This document shows positions 1-9,270 of a stretch of 64,000 bases of DNA, one piece after another. The translations under genes and the position numbers were made by a program. The DNA lies in assembly GCA_017991675.1 (NCBI GenBank), contig JAGOQB010000010.1, positions 1-64,000 of the forward strand. The letters are read 5' to 3'. Source of the DNA: Phenylobacterium sp. Lineage in GTDB: Bacteria; Pseudomonadota; Alphaproteobacteria; Caulobacterales; Caulobacteraceae. Below the pieces are notes generated by a model. That model ran no database searches and was not told where the DNA came from. It was given only the letters and a program-made list of their open reading frames with translations. Each line of letters opens with the position of its first letter. Within the stretch, counting starts at the first letter, position 1.

Positions 1-1
1 C

Positions 2-112
2 ATGTTCGGCCGGCTCAAGGACTGGCGTCGCGTCGCCACCCGCTACGATCGATGCCCGACCGTCTTCCTGTCCGCCATCGCCCTCGCCGCTACCGTGCTC
101 TTCTGGCTATGA
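2..112 (+). pseudogene. IS5-family transposase, C-terminal end only
   Basis: The first 36 codons of the window read as the last part of an IS5-type DDE transposase: MFGRLKDWRRVATRYD, then a hydrophobic tail ending in ATVLFWL and a TGA stop. This tail, just after the catalytic Glu region, is characteristic of many IS5 elements in alphaproteobacteria. The rest lies upstream of the window, so I cannot tell whether the element is intact. No terminal inverted repeat could be confirmed from one end. The element directly abuts the degraded SGNH-like reading frame and probably truncated it. Confidence 0.75.
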
Positions 113-1355
113 GTCCTGAGCCTAGGCATCCAGCCTGAACTTGCGGCGATGCCATCGCTGGAATGAACCCGTCACGGACATTAGCCATCAGGAAAGTCTG
201 GTCGGGATGCTGCAGGCCCAGCAACGTCAGAAGGTCAGCGACGCGGAAGCTCAGATGGCTGGTGGCGATCTCTTGTGCGACTGAAACGCATTCCGTGGCG
301 TCACCCGCGGCTCACACCAGAACCTGGTCTTTTCGCTTGGATCGACTTCGCACTCGAAGACGTGGCCCCAGGCGTATACCGAGGTCGGCGCGACGCCTTC
401 GGGCAGCAAGTCGTCCTTCTGAAGGAGCTCCATGATCCGCTCGGTCGTAGAGAGCGAGAAATGGATGTCGCCCGGATAGGCGTTGGCGCTGCAAGCGGCG
501 CGCATGAAGCCCGTTTCTAGATCAAGAAACTCATCCCACCAATCCAGGAATAGAACCTCCAGTTCCACGCAAAGCGCACGCAGGCGCTCGTTGATATAGC
601 GCGAGAGCTGGTTGACCAGAGGGTCGAAGGTCGGGGTGGCCGCCAGAAACATGAGGCGGCCGGTAATCGTCGCCTTAGCGTCTTCGAGAATATTGCGATG
701 GTTCGCGACAACCGCATCCATTAGCGCCAGATCTTCGTCCGTCGCACCATTTTTCACGCGTGACCCCGACCGTCTTCAGATGAACTGCCCGATAATAGGG
801 ATCGCCGCCGATGACCAGCATAGTGTCGCGGCGGGGATCGACCCGCATCAGGTTCTCACGAAATTTTCGCTGGGTGACCGAGGCCTGAAGCTCAGTCATC
901 AACAACATCGTCGGCCCAATGCCGATGAATACTGGCAGAAAGGCAGGGCTCGCTCAGAAGCTCCGGACGTAGCTCGTCCCCACGACGTTGATGAACGCCG
1001 GTCCATCGCGGCGAAGCTCGGGCGCCGGCGACGGGGCGAGCGTACTGAGATTTGAGCGGAAGAACGCGCCCATGCGGAACGCCATTTCCCGCTGCAGGGG
1101 CGGGCGGCCGTGGGCCTGAAAATCCTGACGCATGCGCTCCAAGATCCACTCGGCGGGCCGCGCCGCCAGGCATTTCTTCAGGCTCTCGATCCTCTCAGTG
1201 ACCGCATTTCTGCGGAACATCACCAAGGCTACAGTTAGGTTCGCCTCGGCCTCGTAGGGATTGGCGGCAAGGATCTGGCGGGCGACGTTCAGCGCCTCGT
1301 CGTGCTGTTTGGCTCTATGCATGACCTGAGCGGCCATCGTCGAAGAGAAGCTCAT
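113..1355 (-). pseudogene. SGNH-like surface-polysaccharide protein, frameshifted and truncated
   Basis: Several consecutive reading frames on the minus strand add up to one protein. The N-terminus (954-1355) starts MSFSSTMAAQVMHRAK, looks TPR-like, and reaches FINVVGTSYVRSF, a motif like the nucleophile block of SGNH hydrolases (GTSxxR). The next piece (about 675-930) has LPVFIGIGPTMLL and VIGGDPYY. The third (251-757) continues with KNGATDEDLALMDAVVANH. A fourth frame runs on to about 113, where the IS tail begins. I see at least three single-base frame changes but few in-frame stops. It starts 5 bp after the FkbH-like pseudogene, so the two were an operon. Family assignment is by motif only. 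Confidence 0.6.
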
Positions 1356-1360
1356 AGCGC

Positions 1361-3171
1361 TCAGGACTCCACCTTGATCCAGGACGGCGTGAGGACCTCT
1401 TGCTGAACCAAGTCCAGTTGCCAGAACTTAGCGCCGTCACGGGCCTCGATGCGTTCGAAGCCTGCCATGCGGCAGAGCTCGGCGGCCGGCGCGTTTTTTT
1501 TGGGCGGTCGGTAGATACCATCCGCACAGGCGACTCAACTTGGCGTCCCGGGCGCATGCAGCGAGGACCGACAGCATGGCATCCTCAATGCGCCGACCAA
1601 TCACCCTGCAGCTCAGTAGCAGGCTGTCGATCTCCAACGCATCACCCCGCTCGGCGGTGATCGCTACTCCGACGATCCCGCTGTCGCCGAAGCGGTCCCG
1701 CGCGCGCAGAACGTAGCCTGCCGCCCCCTCCAATCCGAGCAGAGCGGCGAGCTGTGCTTCGCCGTACCGGCGAGTGGTCAGGTTGAGCTGGTTGGTCTTC
1801 TGAGTGAGTTGGGCGGCGTGCGAGCGAAGTGGAACCAGAAATTCATCCAGACTGCCAGCCGAACCCAGCATGTTCCGGCGATCGCGTTCCTCAGCATAGT
1901 AGCGATTGCGCTCGAGATCCTCGGTCGAGGCGGCCAGCCGCTCCAGGCCGGGGATGCTGCGCAACAGCTCCGCATAGGTCGAGGGGCGTCACCAAGCTCT
2001 GGTAACGTGACCTGAGGGTGCGCGATCCGGATCGAATTGCGCTCGAAAGGGCTATCGTCGAACAGCACGAACGACTCAAGCCCCAGGTTGAACTCCTGAG
2101 CCAACTCCTGGAGGTTTCGCGGCCTTAGGTTCCCAGTTGATCCTGTAGCGCGCAAGGTGTTCCCGGCGGACCAGCATCGACGCATGCTCATCGAGAACCT
2201 GCATCGCATCGGCCTCGTTGTTCTTGCTGAGCGGGACAAGCAGAACACCCCGACGGCCGATGTCGAGCACGACGCGCTGAAGGTTGCGGAAGTACAAGCC
2301 GGGGTGCTCATCACCCAGCGTGATGCCGGCAATTCCGTCCTCACCGATGGTGCCGCCCCAGGGAGTGTTATCAAGGTTGAGCGCCAAGATTTCTTGCCTG
2401 TGGCAAGGCGAAAATGCTCACATAGCGCCACCACACTTGGGCGAGCCAGCCGAGGGCCTCGACCGCAAGGGGCAACCGCGACGAGGCCCACTCGCGCTCG
2501 TTGACGAAGCGCGCCCGACAGTGGCGCGCCTGAAGATCGCCGTAGTCCAGCAAGTGCACATCGGCGAGTTCGCGAAACCGCGACGATAGCCTCAAACTGA
2601 GTGATCGCTCGGCAGGCGTCGAGCAGCCCGCCATTGGGCGTTAGCGGCGGCTCGACGCCGTGAACTACGATGTGCGCGTCGGTCCGCTCGCGTAGCTGGC
2701 GACCAATGTCGCCAGACTCTGGCGGACCGCATTGATTTCGGCGGCTACATCTTCCTCGACGATTTCCGTGAAGCCCGACCAGAGCTGCAGCGCCACATCG
2801 CGCGTCTGTAGCGCCAGGACGACTGTATCGGGCTTGTGAACGTAGAGGCCGCTCGAAGGATCAAGGATTTCCTGGCCATAGGGGTTGTAGTCGCCGATCC
2901 AGCTGCTTAGCCTGCAACCAGCGAGGACCGCTTCGGCCAACAGCAGCGGCTCAACCGGCTCGACCGTGAAGGACCTCAGGATGGCGACGCGATGCTCGAC
3001 CAGTCCGTGGGGCCACAATCTTGTTGCGCGCCCGATCAGAAAGCGGGCGGTCGAGGCGTTTGGGCTTTGCCGCCAAGCTGCCCGCGCCAAGTCCCGGGCG
3101 GCGGCGAGATCCGAACGATCGAGCGCCTCGTCAATGGCGGCCCGAATATTTGAATTGGCGGGGACAGTCAT
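1361..3171 (-). pseudogene. FkbH-like HAD-IIIC phosphatase with GNAT tail, multiply frameshifted
   Basis: Joining the minus-strand frames gives about 600 residues, normal for FkbH-like proteins. The N-terminal domain (2665-3171) has SSWIGDYNPYGQEI, followed by the usual HLLDYGDL stretch near 2560. The HAD domain (2076-2390) has LALNLDNTPWGGTIGEDG, where the family has DLDNTLWGG. Thus the nucleophile Asp is Asn and a Leu is Pro. SKNNEADA and FVLFDDSPFER follow, then a GNAT-like acyltransferase tail ending KFWQLDLVQQEVLTPSWIK at 1361. Frame changes occur near 2670, 2590, 2400, 2100, 1980 and at a run of eight T near 1495. FkbH proteins normally load a glyceryl or similar unit onto an acyl carrier protein; an ACP remnant lies directly upstream. 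Confidence 0.8.
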
Positions 3172-3203
3172 GACCTGACCAGCGGCGAACGCGCTTGAGC
3201 CGC

Positions 3204-3328
3204 TCAGGCCGCCTTAGCCTCATTCACGATCTGCAGGATGGCCGGCACGCTCATCATCTGATCGAGGCGCTCCGGGCTGATCTCGATGGCGCCTTCCCGC
3301 TCGATCGCCAGAATTAGGTCGAGTAGAG
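3204..3328 (-). pseudogene. Acyl carrier protein, C-terminal remnant
   Basis: In one minus-strand frame the sequence reads LLDLILAIEREGAIEIS, then PERLDQMMSVPAILQIVNEA and a TGA at 3204. This is the helix II-III region of a small acyl carrier protein. The N-terminal half with the phosphopantetheine Ser (DSL motif) is missing, and the sequence upstream belongs to the esterase ORF in a different frame. It ends 32 bp before the FkbH-like pseudogene, the usual partner of such ACPs. Recombination or deletion at about 3325 explains the arrangement. Confidence 0.6.
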
Positions 3329-4091
3329 GGCCGGACGGCCGCCAGCCCTTCATAGAACCCATCGCCCAGGCGGGCTTGGCCGGAGGCCGTCAGGTGGACG
3401 CCGTCGGCCGGCTGACGCTCGAAGGGATCGGTGTCGGTGAGCGTGGTCTTGGCGTCGCCGCCGGCCACCTGCGCCTGGGCCTGACGCACGGAGTCCCAGC
3501 CGGCGGGACCTGGCCGGTCGATCTGGCCGATCTGCACGATGGTGTCGGCGTCGCCCCAGCGGGTCCGCACGTGAGCCACGAACGTCGCGAGGTTGGCGGC
3601 GTAGGCGAGCGACTTGGCCGGGCTCTGCGCGTCGGTCTCGCCCTGCATCCACAGCACCGCCCGCACGCGCGGGGCCAGGCCCTGGGCCGCCAGGCCGGCC
3701 TTGGCGGCGTCGATCTCGGTGCTGGCGGCGTCCCAGAGGTCGCCATGCGAGGACGGTGACCAGTCGCGGGCGGCCAGGTCGGGCGCCAGGCCGGTCTCGC
3801 CGCGCGCGTACTTGACCACGTAGAGCGGCGCGCAGGCGTGGTCCTGGCGCCAGCGATAGGCGAACTGCGTCTCCGGCCCCCAGCTCTGCGGATTGTTGGG
3901 GGCGCCGGTGTTGGCCCCCGGCCGCAAGGGGACGAAGGCGCGGGCCTGCGGACTCCAGATCTGGGCGGGGTCCGGCGCGGCCAGGTGCGGCGGCAGGTCG
4001 GCGGCGCTCAGGGTGTAACCAAGCGCGTTCGACTGCCCGGCGACGATGACCATGACCGGCGAGCAATCGGGGGCGTTGAGGGGGGTGTCCA
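3220..4091 (-). CDS. Sialate O-acetylesterase-like (SASA family) carbohydrate esterase
   Basis: The protein opens with VMVIVAGQSNALGY, the GQSN block of sialate-esterase-like SGNH hydrolases. LWMQGETDA and the catalytic Asp/His block DGVHLTASGQARLGDGFY follow. It would remove acyl groups from sugars. No clear signal peptide is present. I prefer a TTG start at 4091 preceded by AGGAAG; ATG at 4053 has no visible ribosome site. The last ~35 residues after FYEGLAAVRP are Arg-rich and run out of frame over the ACP remnant, so the natural C-terminus has probably been replaced at a recombination junction near 3325. It is divergent from the MFS gene. Enzyme class is fairly sure, substrate unknown. 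Confidence 0.7.
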
Positions 4092-4188
4092 AGCGCTTCC
4101 TGTTTACTGAACCCGTGCGATTACGAATTGTATAGTGAAGGCGGGCGACCTGTTCGACCAGATCCAGGGCGCCGGGGAGGGATAGGCC

Positions 4189-5394
4189 ATGACAGGAGCG
4201 AGCACGCGTGCGGCGAAGCCGGGCCTGATCGTCGCCATCTGCTTCGGCATCGCCGCTCTGGAAGGCTACGATATCCAGGCGTTCGGGGTCGCCGCGCCGC
4301 ACATGGCGCCCGATCTCGGCCTGGGACCTGCGCAGCTCGGCTGGGCCGGCGCCGCGGCGATGATCGGGCTGGTGATCGGCGCGCTGTTCGGCGGCTGGGC
4401 CGCCGACCGCTATGGCCGCCGGCCGGTGCTGCTGGGCTCGGTTGCGCTGTTCGGGGTGTTCTCGTTGGCCACCGCCCTGGCGACGAACTTCGAGACCCTG
4501 ACCCTGGCGCGGCTGGCGACGGGGCTCGGCTTCGGCGGGGCCATGCCCAACCTGATCGCCATCGCCAGCGAGATCAGTCCGCCGCACCGCCGGGCGCTGA
4601 CCACCACCAGCATGTTCTGCGGCCTGCCGGTCGGCGGGGCGCTTGTGGCCCTGGCGGCCCAGCTCGGCGAGGCCGGCGGCGTGGACTGGCGGATGCTGTT
4701 CATGATCGGCGGCGCCTTGCCGTTGATGCTGGTGCCGGTGGTCTACTTCCTGCTGCCGGAAACCCGGCCCGCGCACGCCCATTTCGGCCCGCCGCCGCAG
4801 CTGCTGACCGGGCTGTTCGCCGACGGCCGGGGCCTGGCCACGATCCTGATCTGGACGGTGTTCGCGCTCGACCTTCTGGTCACCTACCTGTTGCTGAACT
4901 GGCTGCCGCTGCTGGTCGTGGCCAAGGGCTTCACGGCGGCTGAGGGCGCGGCGGCGGCCTTCGCGATGAACCTCTCGGCGGTGGTCGGTTCGCTGGCGCT
5001 GGGCTGGGCGGCCGACAAGGTCGGCTATCGCTGGCTGTTGGTCGCGGTGTTCGCGGGCCTGGCCGGCGCGCTCTACGCCCTGGCCGCGGCGACCGGCATG
5101 CCGATGATCCTGGCGGCGTCCGGCGCCGCCGGCTTCACCGTCATCGGCGGGCTCTACGTGCTCTACGCCCTGGCGCCGGTCTACTACCCGCCGCAGTTCC
5201 GCGCCGCCGGGGCGGGGGCCTCGGTGGCGGCCGGTCGGCTCGGCTCGATCGTTGGACCGTTGATCGCCGGCCAGTTGCGGGCGGTCGGCTATGGTCCGGG
5301 AGACGTGCTGAACGCCCTGGCTCCGGCGGCGGTGGTGACGATGGCGGCGGTGTTCGTGCTGACCACCTACGCCAAGCCCTATCGCGAGGCCTGA
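4189..5394 (+). CDS. MFS transporter, aromatic-acid:proton symporter type
   Basis: This 401-residue protein has about twelve hydrophobic segments. ALEGYDIQAFG in the first helix is typical of the aromatic acid/H+ symporter group, and the loop 2-3 signature appears as GGWAADRYGRRP near residue 70. A second copy, GWAADKVGYRW, follows helix 8, as expected for the duplicated MFS fold. It should import a small carboxylate, often aromatic, across the inner membrane, but the substrate cannot be read from sequence. The ATG is preceded by GAGGGAT. Its 3' end overlaps the convergent glycosyltransferase by 16 bp. It does not obviously belong to the polysaccharide genes around it. Confidence 0.8.
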   Translation: MTGASTRAAKPGLIVAICFGIAALEGYDIQAFGVAAPHMAPDLGLGPAQLGWAGAAAMIGLVIGALFGGWAADRYGRRPVLLGSVALFGVFSLATALATNFETLTLARLATGLGFGGAMPNLIAIASEISPPHRRALTTTSMFCGLPVGGALVALAAQLGEAGGVDWRMLFMIGGALPLMLVPVVYFLLPETRPAHAHFGPPPQLLTGLFADGRGLATILIWTVFALDLLVTYLLLNWLPLLVVAKGFTAAEGAAAAFAMNLSAVVGSLALGWAADKVGYRWLLVAVFAGLAGALYALAAATGMPMILAASGAAGFTVIGGLYVLYALAPVYYPPQFRAAGAGASVAAGRLGSIVGPLIAGQLRAVGYGPGDVLNALAPAAVVTMAAVFVLTTYAKPYREA

Positions 5395-6617
5395 GCCCGT
5401 CGCGAGGCCCCGGCCGCGGCCAGCGCGGCGCGCTGCACGCCGTCCGGCAGGGTCGCGAACCAGGCCTGGGGAGAGAGCTGCTCGGCCACCCGGCGCTTGC
5501 CGGCCTGCGACAGCCGCGCGGCCAGGTCGCGGTCGGCCCGCAGCCGGCGCAGCGCCTGGGCGGCGGCCTCGACGTCCGGGTCGGCCCAGGTCTGGCCGCG
5601 ATAGATGCCCTGCGGGTCGTCCACGGCGATCGGCTGCAAGGGGATCACCAGGGCGCAGGTCTCGTCCATGAAGTCGACATTGCCCGACCAGCCGGTGCCG
5701 ATCACCGGCGTGCCGAGCGCCATGGCCTCGGCCATGGTCAGGCCGAAGCCCTCGGCCCGGTGCAGCGAGATGAGCACGTCGGCGCAGGCGATCAGGCTCT
5801 TCACCTGGGCGTAGGGCCAGACCACGTCCAGCACCTCGACGTTGGCCGGGGCCTGGGCGCGCAGACGGGCCAGGAAGTCGGGGAAGGCCGCGCCGTTCTG
5901 GGTCTTGATCACCAGCCGGGCGGTCGGGTCGCCCGGGAAGGCCCGGGCGAAGGCGGCGATCATCGCCTCAGGGTTCTTGCGGGCGGCCGAGGACTTGAAG
6001 TCGAACAGGGTCACGGCGGTGAACCGCTCGTCGCGCGGCGCCGGCGCGACGCCGCGATAGTCCTCCATGAACAGTGGGTGCGGCACCACCCGGACCGGGG
6101 CCTTGGCGCCGGTCAGGGCCGCGCCGGTGAAGGCGCTGGGAACCCAGACCTCCTCCAGGAAGGCGGCGTCCTTCAGCCAGGCCTTCGGCGCGCGGGGCAA
6201 CTCCCAGGCCCAGTAGCCGTAGCGCGGGCCGCGGACGTTCTTGGGGCCGAGGAAGGCCAGCGCGGCCAGCAGCTCGGGGGCGTTGACGTGGAAGATCCAG
6301 GGGCCGGGCGTGCGGGCGGCCTCGGAGGCGCCGATCCAGTCCAGCTTCGCCCCGGCGATGTCGACCTGCTCGACCGGCGCGCCCAGCGCCTCGAAGGCGC
6401 GCACGGCCAGCTTGGCCGAGGCGGCGATGCCGTAGGAGCCGCCGAAGTCGCCGACCACCCGGATCGGGCCGCTGGTGGTCTGCGCGTCGTGCGGAGCGCG
6501 GGCCTGATGGCGGACATAGGCCTCCAGCGCCGGCCCCAGGATCGGCTGGGCCAGGCGACGGACAGGCTCGGGCGTCAGCGCGCGCCAGGCGCCGCGGGCG
6601 GAGGACAGCAGACTCAT
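5379..6617 (-). CDS. Glycosyltransferase family 4-like protein
   Basis: About 412 residues. The N-terminal half has GDFGGSYGIAASAKLAVRAF and the C-terminal half has the donor-binding block LISLHRAEGFGLTMAEAMALG, the EGFGL...EAMA pattern of retaining GT4 enzymes. It should transfer a nucleotide-activated sugar to a growing glycan at the cytoplasmic face of the inner membrane. ATG at 6617 overlaps the stop of the preceding glycosyltransferase (ATGA), which fixes the start against the much longer open frame. It is the last gene of the wzm-wzt operon. Its middle (PYGYWAWELP-like segment, ARKNP, SLHR) resembles the GT at 12945-14087, so the two are probably paralogs. Sugar specificity is unknown. 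Confidence 0.85.
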   Translation of the reverse strand: MSLLSSARGAWRALTPEPVRRLAQPILGPALEAYVRHQARAPHDAQTTSGPIRVVGDFGGSYGIAASAKLAVRAFEALGAPVEQVDIAGAKLDWIGASEAARTPGPWIFHVNAPELLAALAFLGPKNVRGPRYGYWAWELPRAPKAWLKDAAFLEEVWVPSAFTGAALTGAKAPVRVVPHPLFMEDYRGVAPAPRDERFTAVTLFDFKSSAARKNPEAMIAAFARAFPGDPTARLVIKTQNGAAFPDFLARLRAQAPANVEVLDVVWPYAQVKSLIACADVLISLHRAEGFGLTMAEAMALGTPVIGTGWSGNVDFMDETCALVIPLQPIAVDDPQGIYRGQTWADPDVEAAAQALRRLRADRDLAARLSQAGKRRVAEQLSPQAWFATLPDGVQRAALAAAGASRRAQASR

Positions 6618-8497
6618 GCGCTGGCGGACTCCCAGGCGACGCCCTGCGCCAGCAGGGCCACGGCGTCGGCGGCGATCAGCCCCGGCGCGGTGCGGAACAC
6701 CAGCTTGCCGACGCGGGCGGGGGGATCGGCGGGCGCGCCCTGCGGGGTGCGGAAGCGGCCCGCGCCGGCGTCGAACACCAGCGCCTCGCCGCCGGCGGCG
6801 TCGGGCGTCCAACGTTCGACCGCCAGCAGGGTGTTGATGGCCCCCGCGGCCGGGGCGCGGCCGGCCTCGACCGGCTCGCGGCGCACCGACAGGCGGGCGA
6901 GCTCGAACACCGGGTGGCTGTCGACGGTCTGCGGCAGGGCGGCGACGTCGACGCCGTACTCGGCCAGCCCGCCGCCGATCAGCCAGCGCAGGAAGCCGAA
7001 GCGGCCCTTGAAGGTGGTCAGCGGGAACAGCCGCTGCAGGTCGCCGCGGCTTTCCCAGATCGACAGGAACAGGCGCGGGAACGGCATGCCGCGGGCCAGC
7101 TCGCGCACCGGGGCGTTGAAGCCCGAGCGCAGCGCCGTGCCCACCCACTGCGGCCAGGCGGCGCGATGGGCCAGGCCGTAGGCCGCGAAGCGCAGCTTGG
7201 CTTCGGAGAGGTCGCCGGCCACCTGGCGGGCGGCGCGCAGGGCCAGGTCCGGCTCGGCGAAGGCCTCGGGCGGGGCTAGCCGGGCCGAGAAGCGGCCGTC
7301 GATCGATTCCGGGCCCAGCAGCCAGGCCTTGAGGCCGGCCTCGTCAGTGGCGAAGCGGTCGCGCAGGTCGCGGCGCGCGTGGGTCAGGGCGCCGACCGCC
7401 GGCGCCTGCGGCGCGCTGGTCAGCCAGCTGGTCAGCTCGGCCGAGCCCGTCAGCCAGGGACCGTCCGGCAGGCCGCCGAGCGGCTCGCGGATCACCTCGC
7501 CGGGACGCACCGCGGCCCAGGCCTCGGCCGCCGAGGTCAGGCCGCCGCCGAAGTCTTCGCCGGCGCGGGCCGCGGCCAGCATCCGGCGGCGGGTCTCGCG
7601 CGGGACGAGTTCGCCCGAGGGGAAGGCGCGGTGGGCATAGGGGATCGCCGAGGCTTCGACATGGCCGTTGCGCAGCAGCGCCTGGGCGTAGTCGGCGAGC
7701 AGGGCGGCGAGGTCCGAGCGCGGGGTGACCTTGATGCGGTCCTGGTGCTTGGAGAGCAGGTCCGGCCGGGACGGGTCGAAGCCCGAGAAGTGGAAGAAGG
7801 CCAGCGGCTGGCCGTCGACGCTCCAGCCGTCGGCCGTGCGGGCGACCTGACGGCCCTCGAGGTTCCAGTAGGCGAGGTTCAGGGTCGGGGTGCGCAGGAT
7901 GGCCAGGTCGCTGACCAGGCCCGGCGCCAGGTCCATCCACTTCTGGTCGGTGAACAGGCCGGCGGCGAAGTCGACGCGGCAGTCGAAGCGCAGCTTCTCG
8001 GCCCACCAGTCGAGCAGGTCGAAGATCTCCGGCTCTGCCCGCATGGCCGCAAAGCCGAGATTGTAGGAGCCCGACTGCAGGATGACGTGGTCGTTGGGGC
8101 TGGCCTCGCCGCGCAGCGGGCGGGTGGTGTGCGGGGTCAGGGCCAGCGGCGCCTTGGCCAGGCCTTCGCGCACGGCGTCGAGCGGGCGGTAGACCCAGAT
8201 GTCGGGATCGAAATAGGCGCCGGAGGTGACGCCTTCTTCCGAGAGCAGCGCCTTGAAGCACAGCGGCTTGACCGCGGTGTTGAGCTCCAGCGCGTCGTAA
8301 TAGGCGCACATGGCCGCGAAGTCCGGCACGACGCTGGCGGCGTCGAGGGTGCGGATGCCCGGATCCTTGAAGGCGATCGGGCCGTCGGTGGTGACGACCA
8401 CGCGGCGGATGCCCGGCTCGATGGCGCCCAGGCTCTCCATCAGGCTGGCGGCCTGGGCGGCGTAGTTGCGCGAGACGATAGTGAAGATGAAGTCCAA
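6614..8497 (-). CDS. Large glycosyltransferase (GT8-like fold, DPD motif)
   Basis: 627 residues. The N-terminal ~330 residues are closely similar to the whole protein at 20410-21450. Shared blocks are AYFDPDIWVYRPLD, LTPHTTRPL, YNLGFAAMRA, LFTDQKWMDLAP, AYWNLEGR and FFHFSGFD. The DPD is the likely metal/nucleotide-sugar site of a GT-A enzyme. The C-terminal ~300 residues match no family I know. I choose TTG at 8497 because GGGGAG lies five bases upstream and the protein then begins LDFIFTIVSRNY, directly in the fold. It follows wzt by 17 bp and overlaps the next gene by 4 bp, so translational coupling is likely. Confidence 0.75.
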   Translation of the reverse strand: MDFIFTIVSRNYAAQAASLMESLGAIEPGIRRVVVTTDGPIAFKDPGIRTLDAASVVPDFAAMCAYYDALELNTAVKPLCFKALLSEEGVTSGAYFDPDIWVYRPLDAVREGLAKAPLALTPHTTRPLRGEASPNDHVILQSGSYNLGFAAMRAEPEIFDLLDWWAEKLRFDCRVDFAAGLFTDQKWMDLAPGLVSDLAILRTPTLNLAYWNLEGRQVARTADGWSVDGQPLAFFHFSGFDPSRPDLLSKHQDRIKVTPRSDLAALLADYAQALLRNGHVEASAIPYAHRAFPSGELVPRETRRRMLAAARAGEDFGGGLTSAAEAWAAVRPGEVIREPLGGLPDGPWLTGSAELTSWLTSAPQAPAVGALTHARRDLRDRFATDEAGLKAWLLGPESIDGRFSARLAPPEAFAEPDLALRAARQVAGDLSEAKLRFAAYGLAHRAAWPQWVGTALRSGFNAPVRELARGMPFPRLFLSIWESRGDLQRLFPLTTFKGRFGFLRWLIGGGLAEYGVDVAALPQTVDSHPVFELARLSVRREPVEAGRAPAAGAINTLLAVERWTPDAAGGEALVFDAGAGRFRTPQGAPADPPARVGKLVFRTAPGLIAADAVALLAQGVAWESASA

Positions 8498-8514
8498 GGT
8501 CGCTCCCCGGGGCG

Positions 8515-9270
8515 TCAGGCGGCGGCCAGAAGTTCGTCCAGCTTCTTGACGTCCATGATCTGCGAGGCGACCCCGCTCTCGATCCGCATGACCTTGTTGC
8601 AGTAGAGGCGGATCAGCTCGAGATCGTGCGAGGCCAGCACCAGGATGCCGGCGCGCTCCATCAGCTCCAGGATCCGCTTGTGGGCGAGCTTCTGGAAGTC
8701 GGCGTCGCCGACGGCGATCCACTCGTCCATCAGGATGACGTCGGCATGGACAGCGGTGGCCACCGCGAAGGCCAGGCGCGCCTGCATGCCGGCCGAGTAG
8801 GTCTTCAGCGGCATGGCCAGGAACGGGCCAAGGCCCGTGAACTCGCCGATCTCCTGCATGCGCTGCTCGATCTCCTTGGCGGAGAGGCCGGCGATGCGGC
8901 CGCGCAGGCGGATGTTGTCGAGCCCGGTCGCTGACGGGTCGATGCCGAGGTTCAGGTCGAGCATGGCGGCGATCTGGCCGTGCACGTCGATGGTGCCCTC
9001 GTCGGGCTCGTAGGCGCCGGCCAGGGCCCGCAGCAGGGTGGTCTTGCCCGAGCCGTTGTGGCCGATCAGCCCCAGGCGGTCGCCGGACTTCAGTTCGAGA
9101 TTGATGTTCGACAGCGCCGTGACCTCGGGAGCGCCCATGCCCGTGCGGCCCAGCTTGCCGCCCACGGTGATGCGCGCCAGGTGCTTCTTCAGCGACTTGG
9201 AATCGACCCCGTAGACGGGGAAGCGCAGGGTCAGGTCGGTGACCCGGATGGAGACCTCGGGGCCCTTCAT
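8515..9270 (-). CDS. wzt: ABC transporter ATPase for polysaccharide export (Wzt type)
   Basis: 251 residues with Walker A GHNGSGKT (70-77), signature YSAGM (158-162), Walker B VILMD (178-182) and switch His in LASHD. The N-terminal extension with VYGVDSKSLKKH is typical of the O-antigen/teichoic-acid exporter ATPases (RfbE, TagH, Wzt). It energises transport of lipid-linked glycan across the inner membrane with the permease encoded directly upstream; start and stop overlap as ATGA. It lacks the ~150-residue C-terminal carbohydrate-binding domain found in Wzt proteins that recognise a capped chain end, so export is probably not chain-terminus dependent. Confidence 0.9.
   Translation of the reverse strand: MKGPEVSIRVTDLTLRFPVYGVDSKSLKKHLARITVGGKLGRTGMGAPEVTALSNINLELKSGDRLGLIGHNGSGKTTLLRALAGAYEPDEGTIDVHGQIAAMLDLNLGIDPSATGLDNIRLRGRIAGLSAKEIEQRMQEIGEFTGLGPFLAMPLKTYSAGMQARLAFAVATAVHADVILMDEWIAVGDADFQKLAHKRILELMERAGILVLASHDLELIRLYCNKVMRIESGVASQIMDVKKLDELLAAA

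Noticed and set aside
3220-4782. 520-residue esterase frame extended far upstream
   Set aside because: The upstream part is antisense to the MFS gene; the esterase motifs begin only at about 4050.
5379-7148. 589-residue form of the glycosyltransferase
   Set aside because: The extra N-terminal part is antisense-like low-complexity sequence over the preceding gene; the ATGA overlap at 6614-6617 sets the start.
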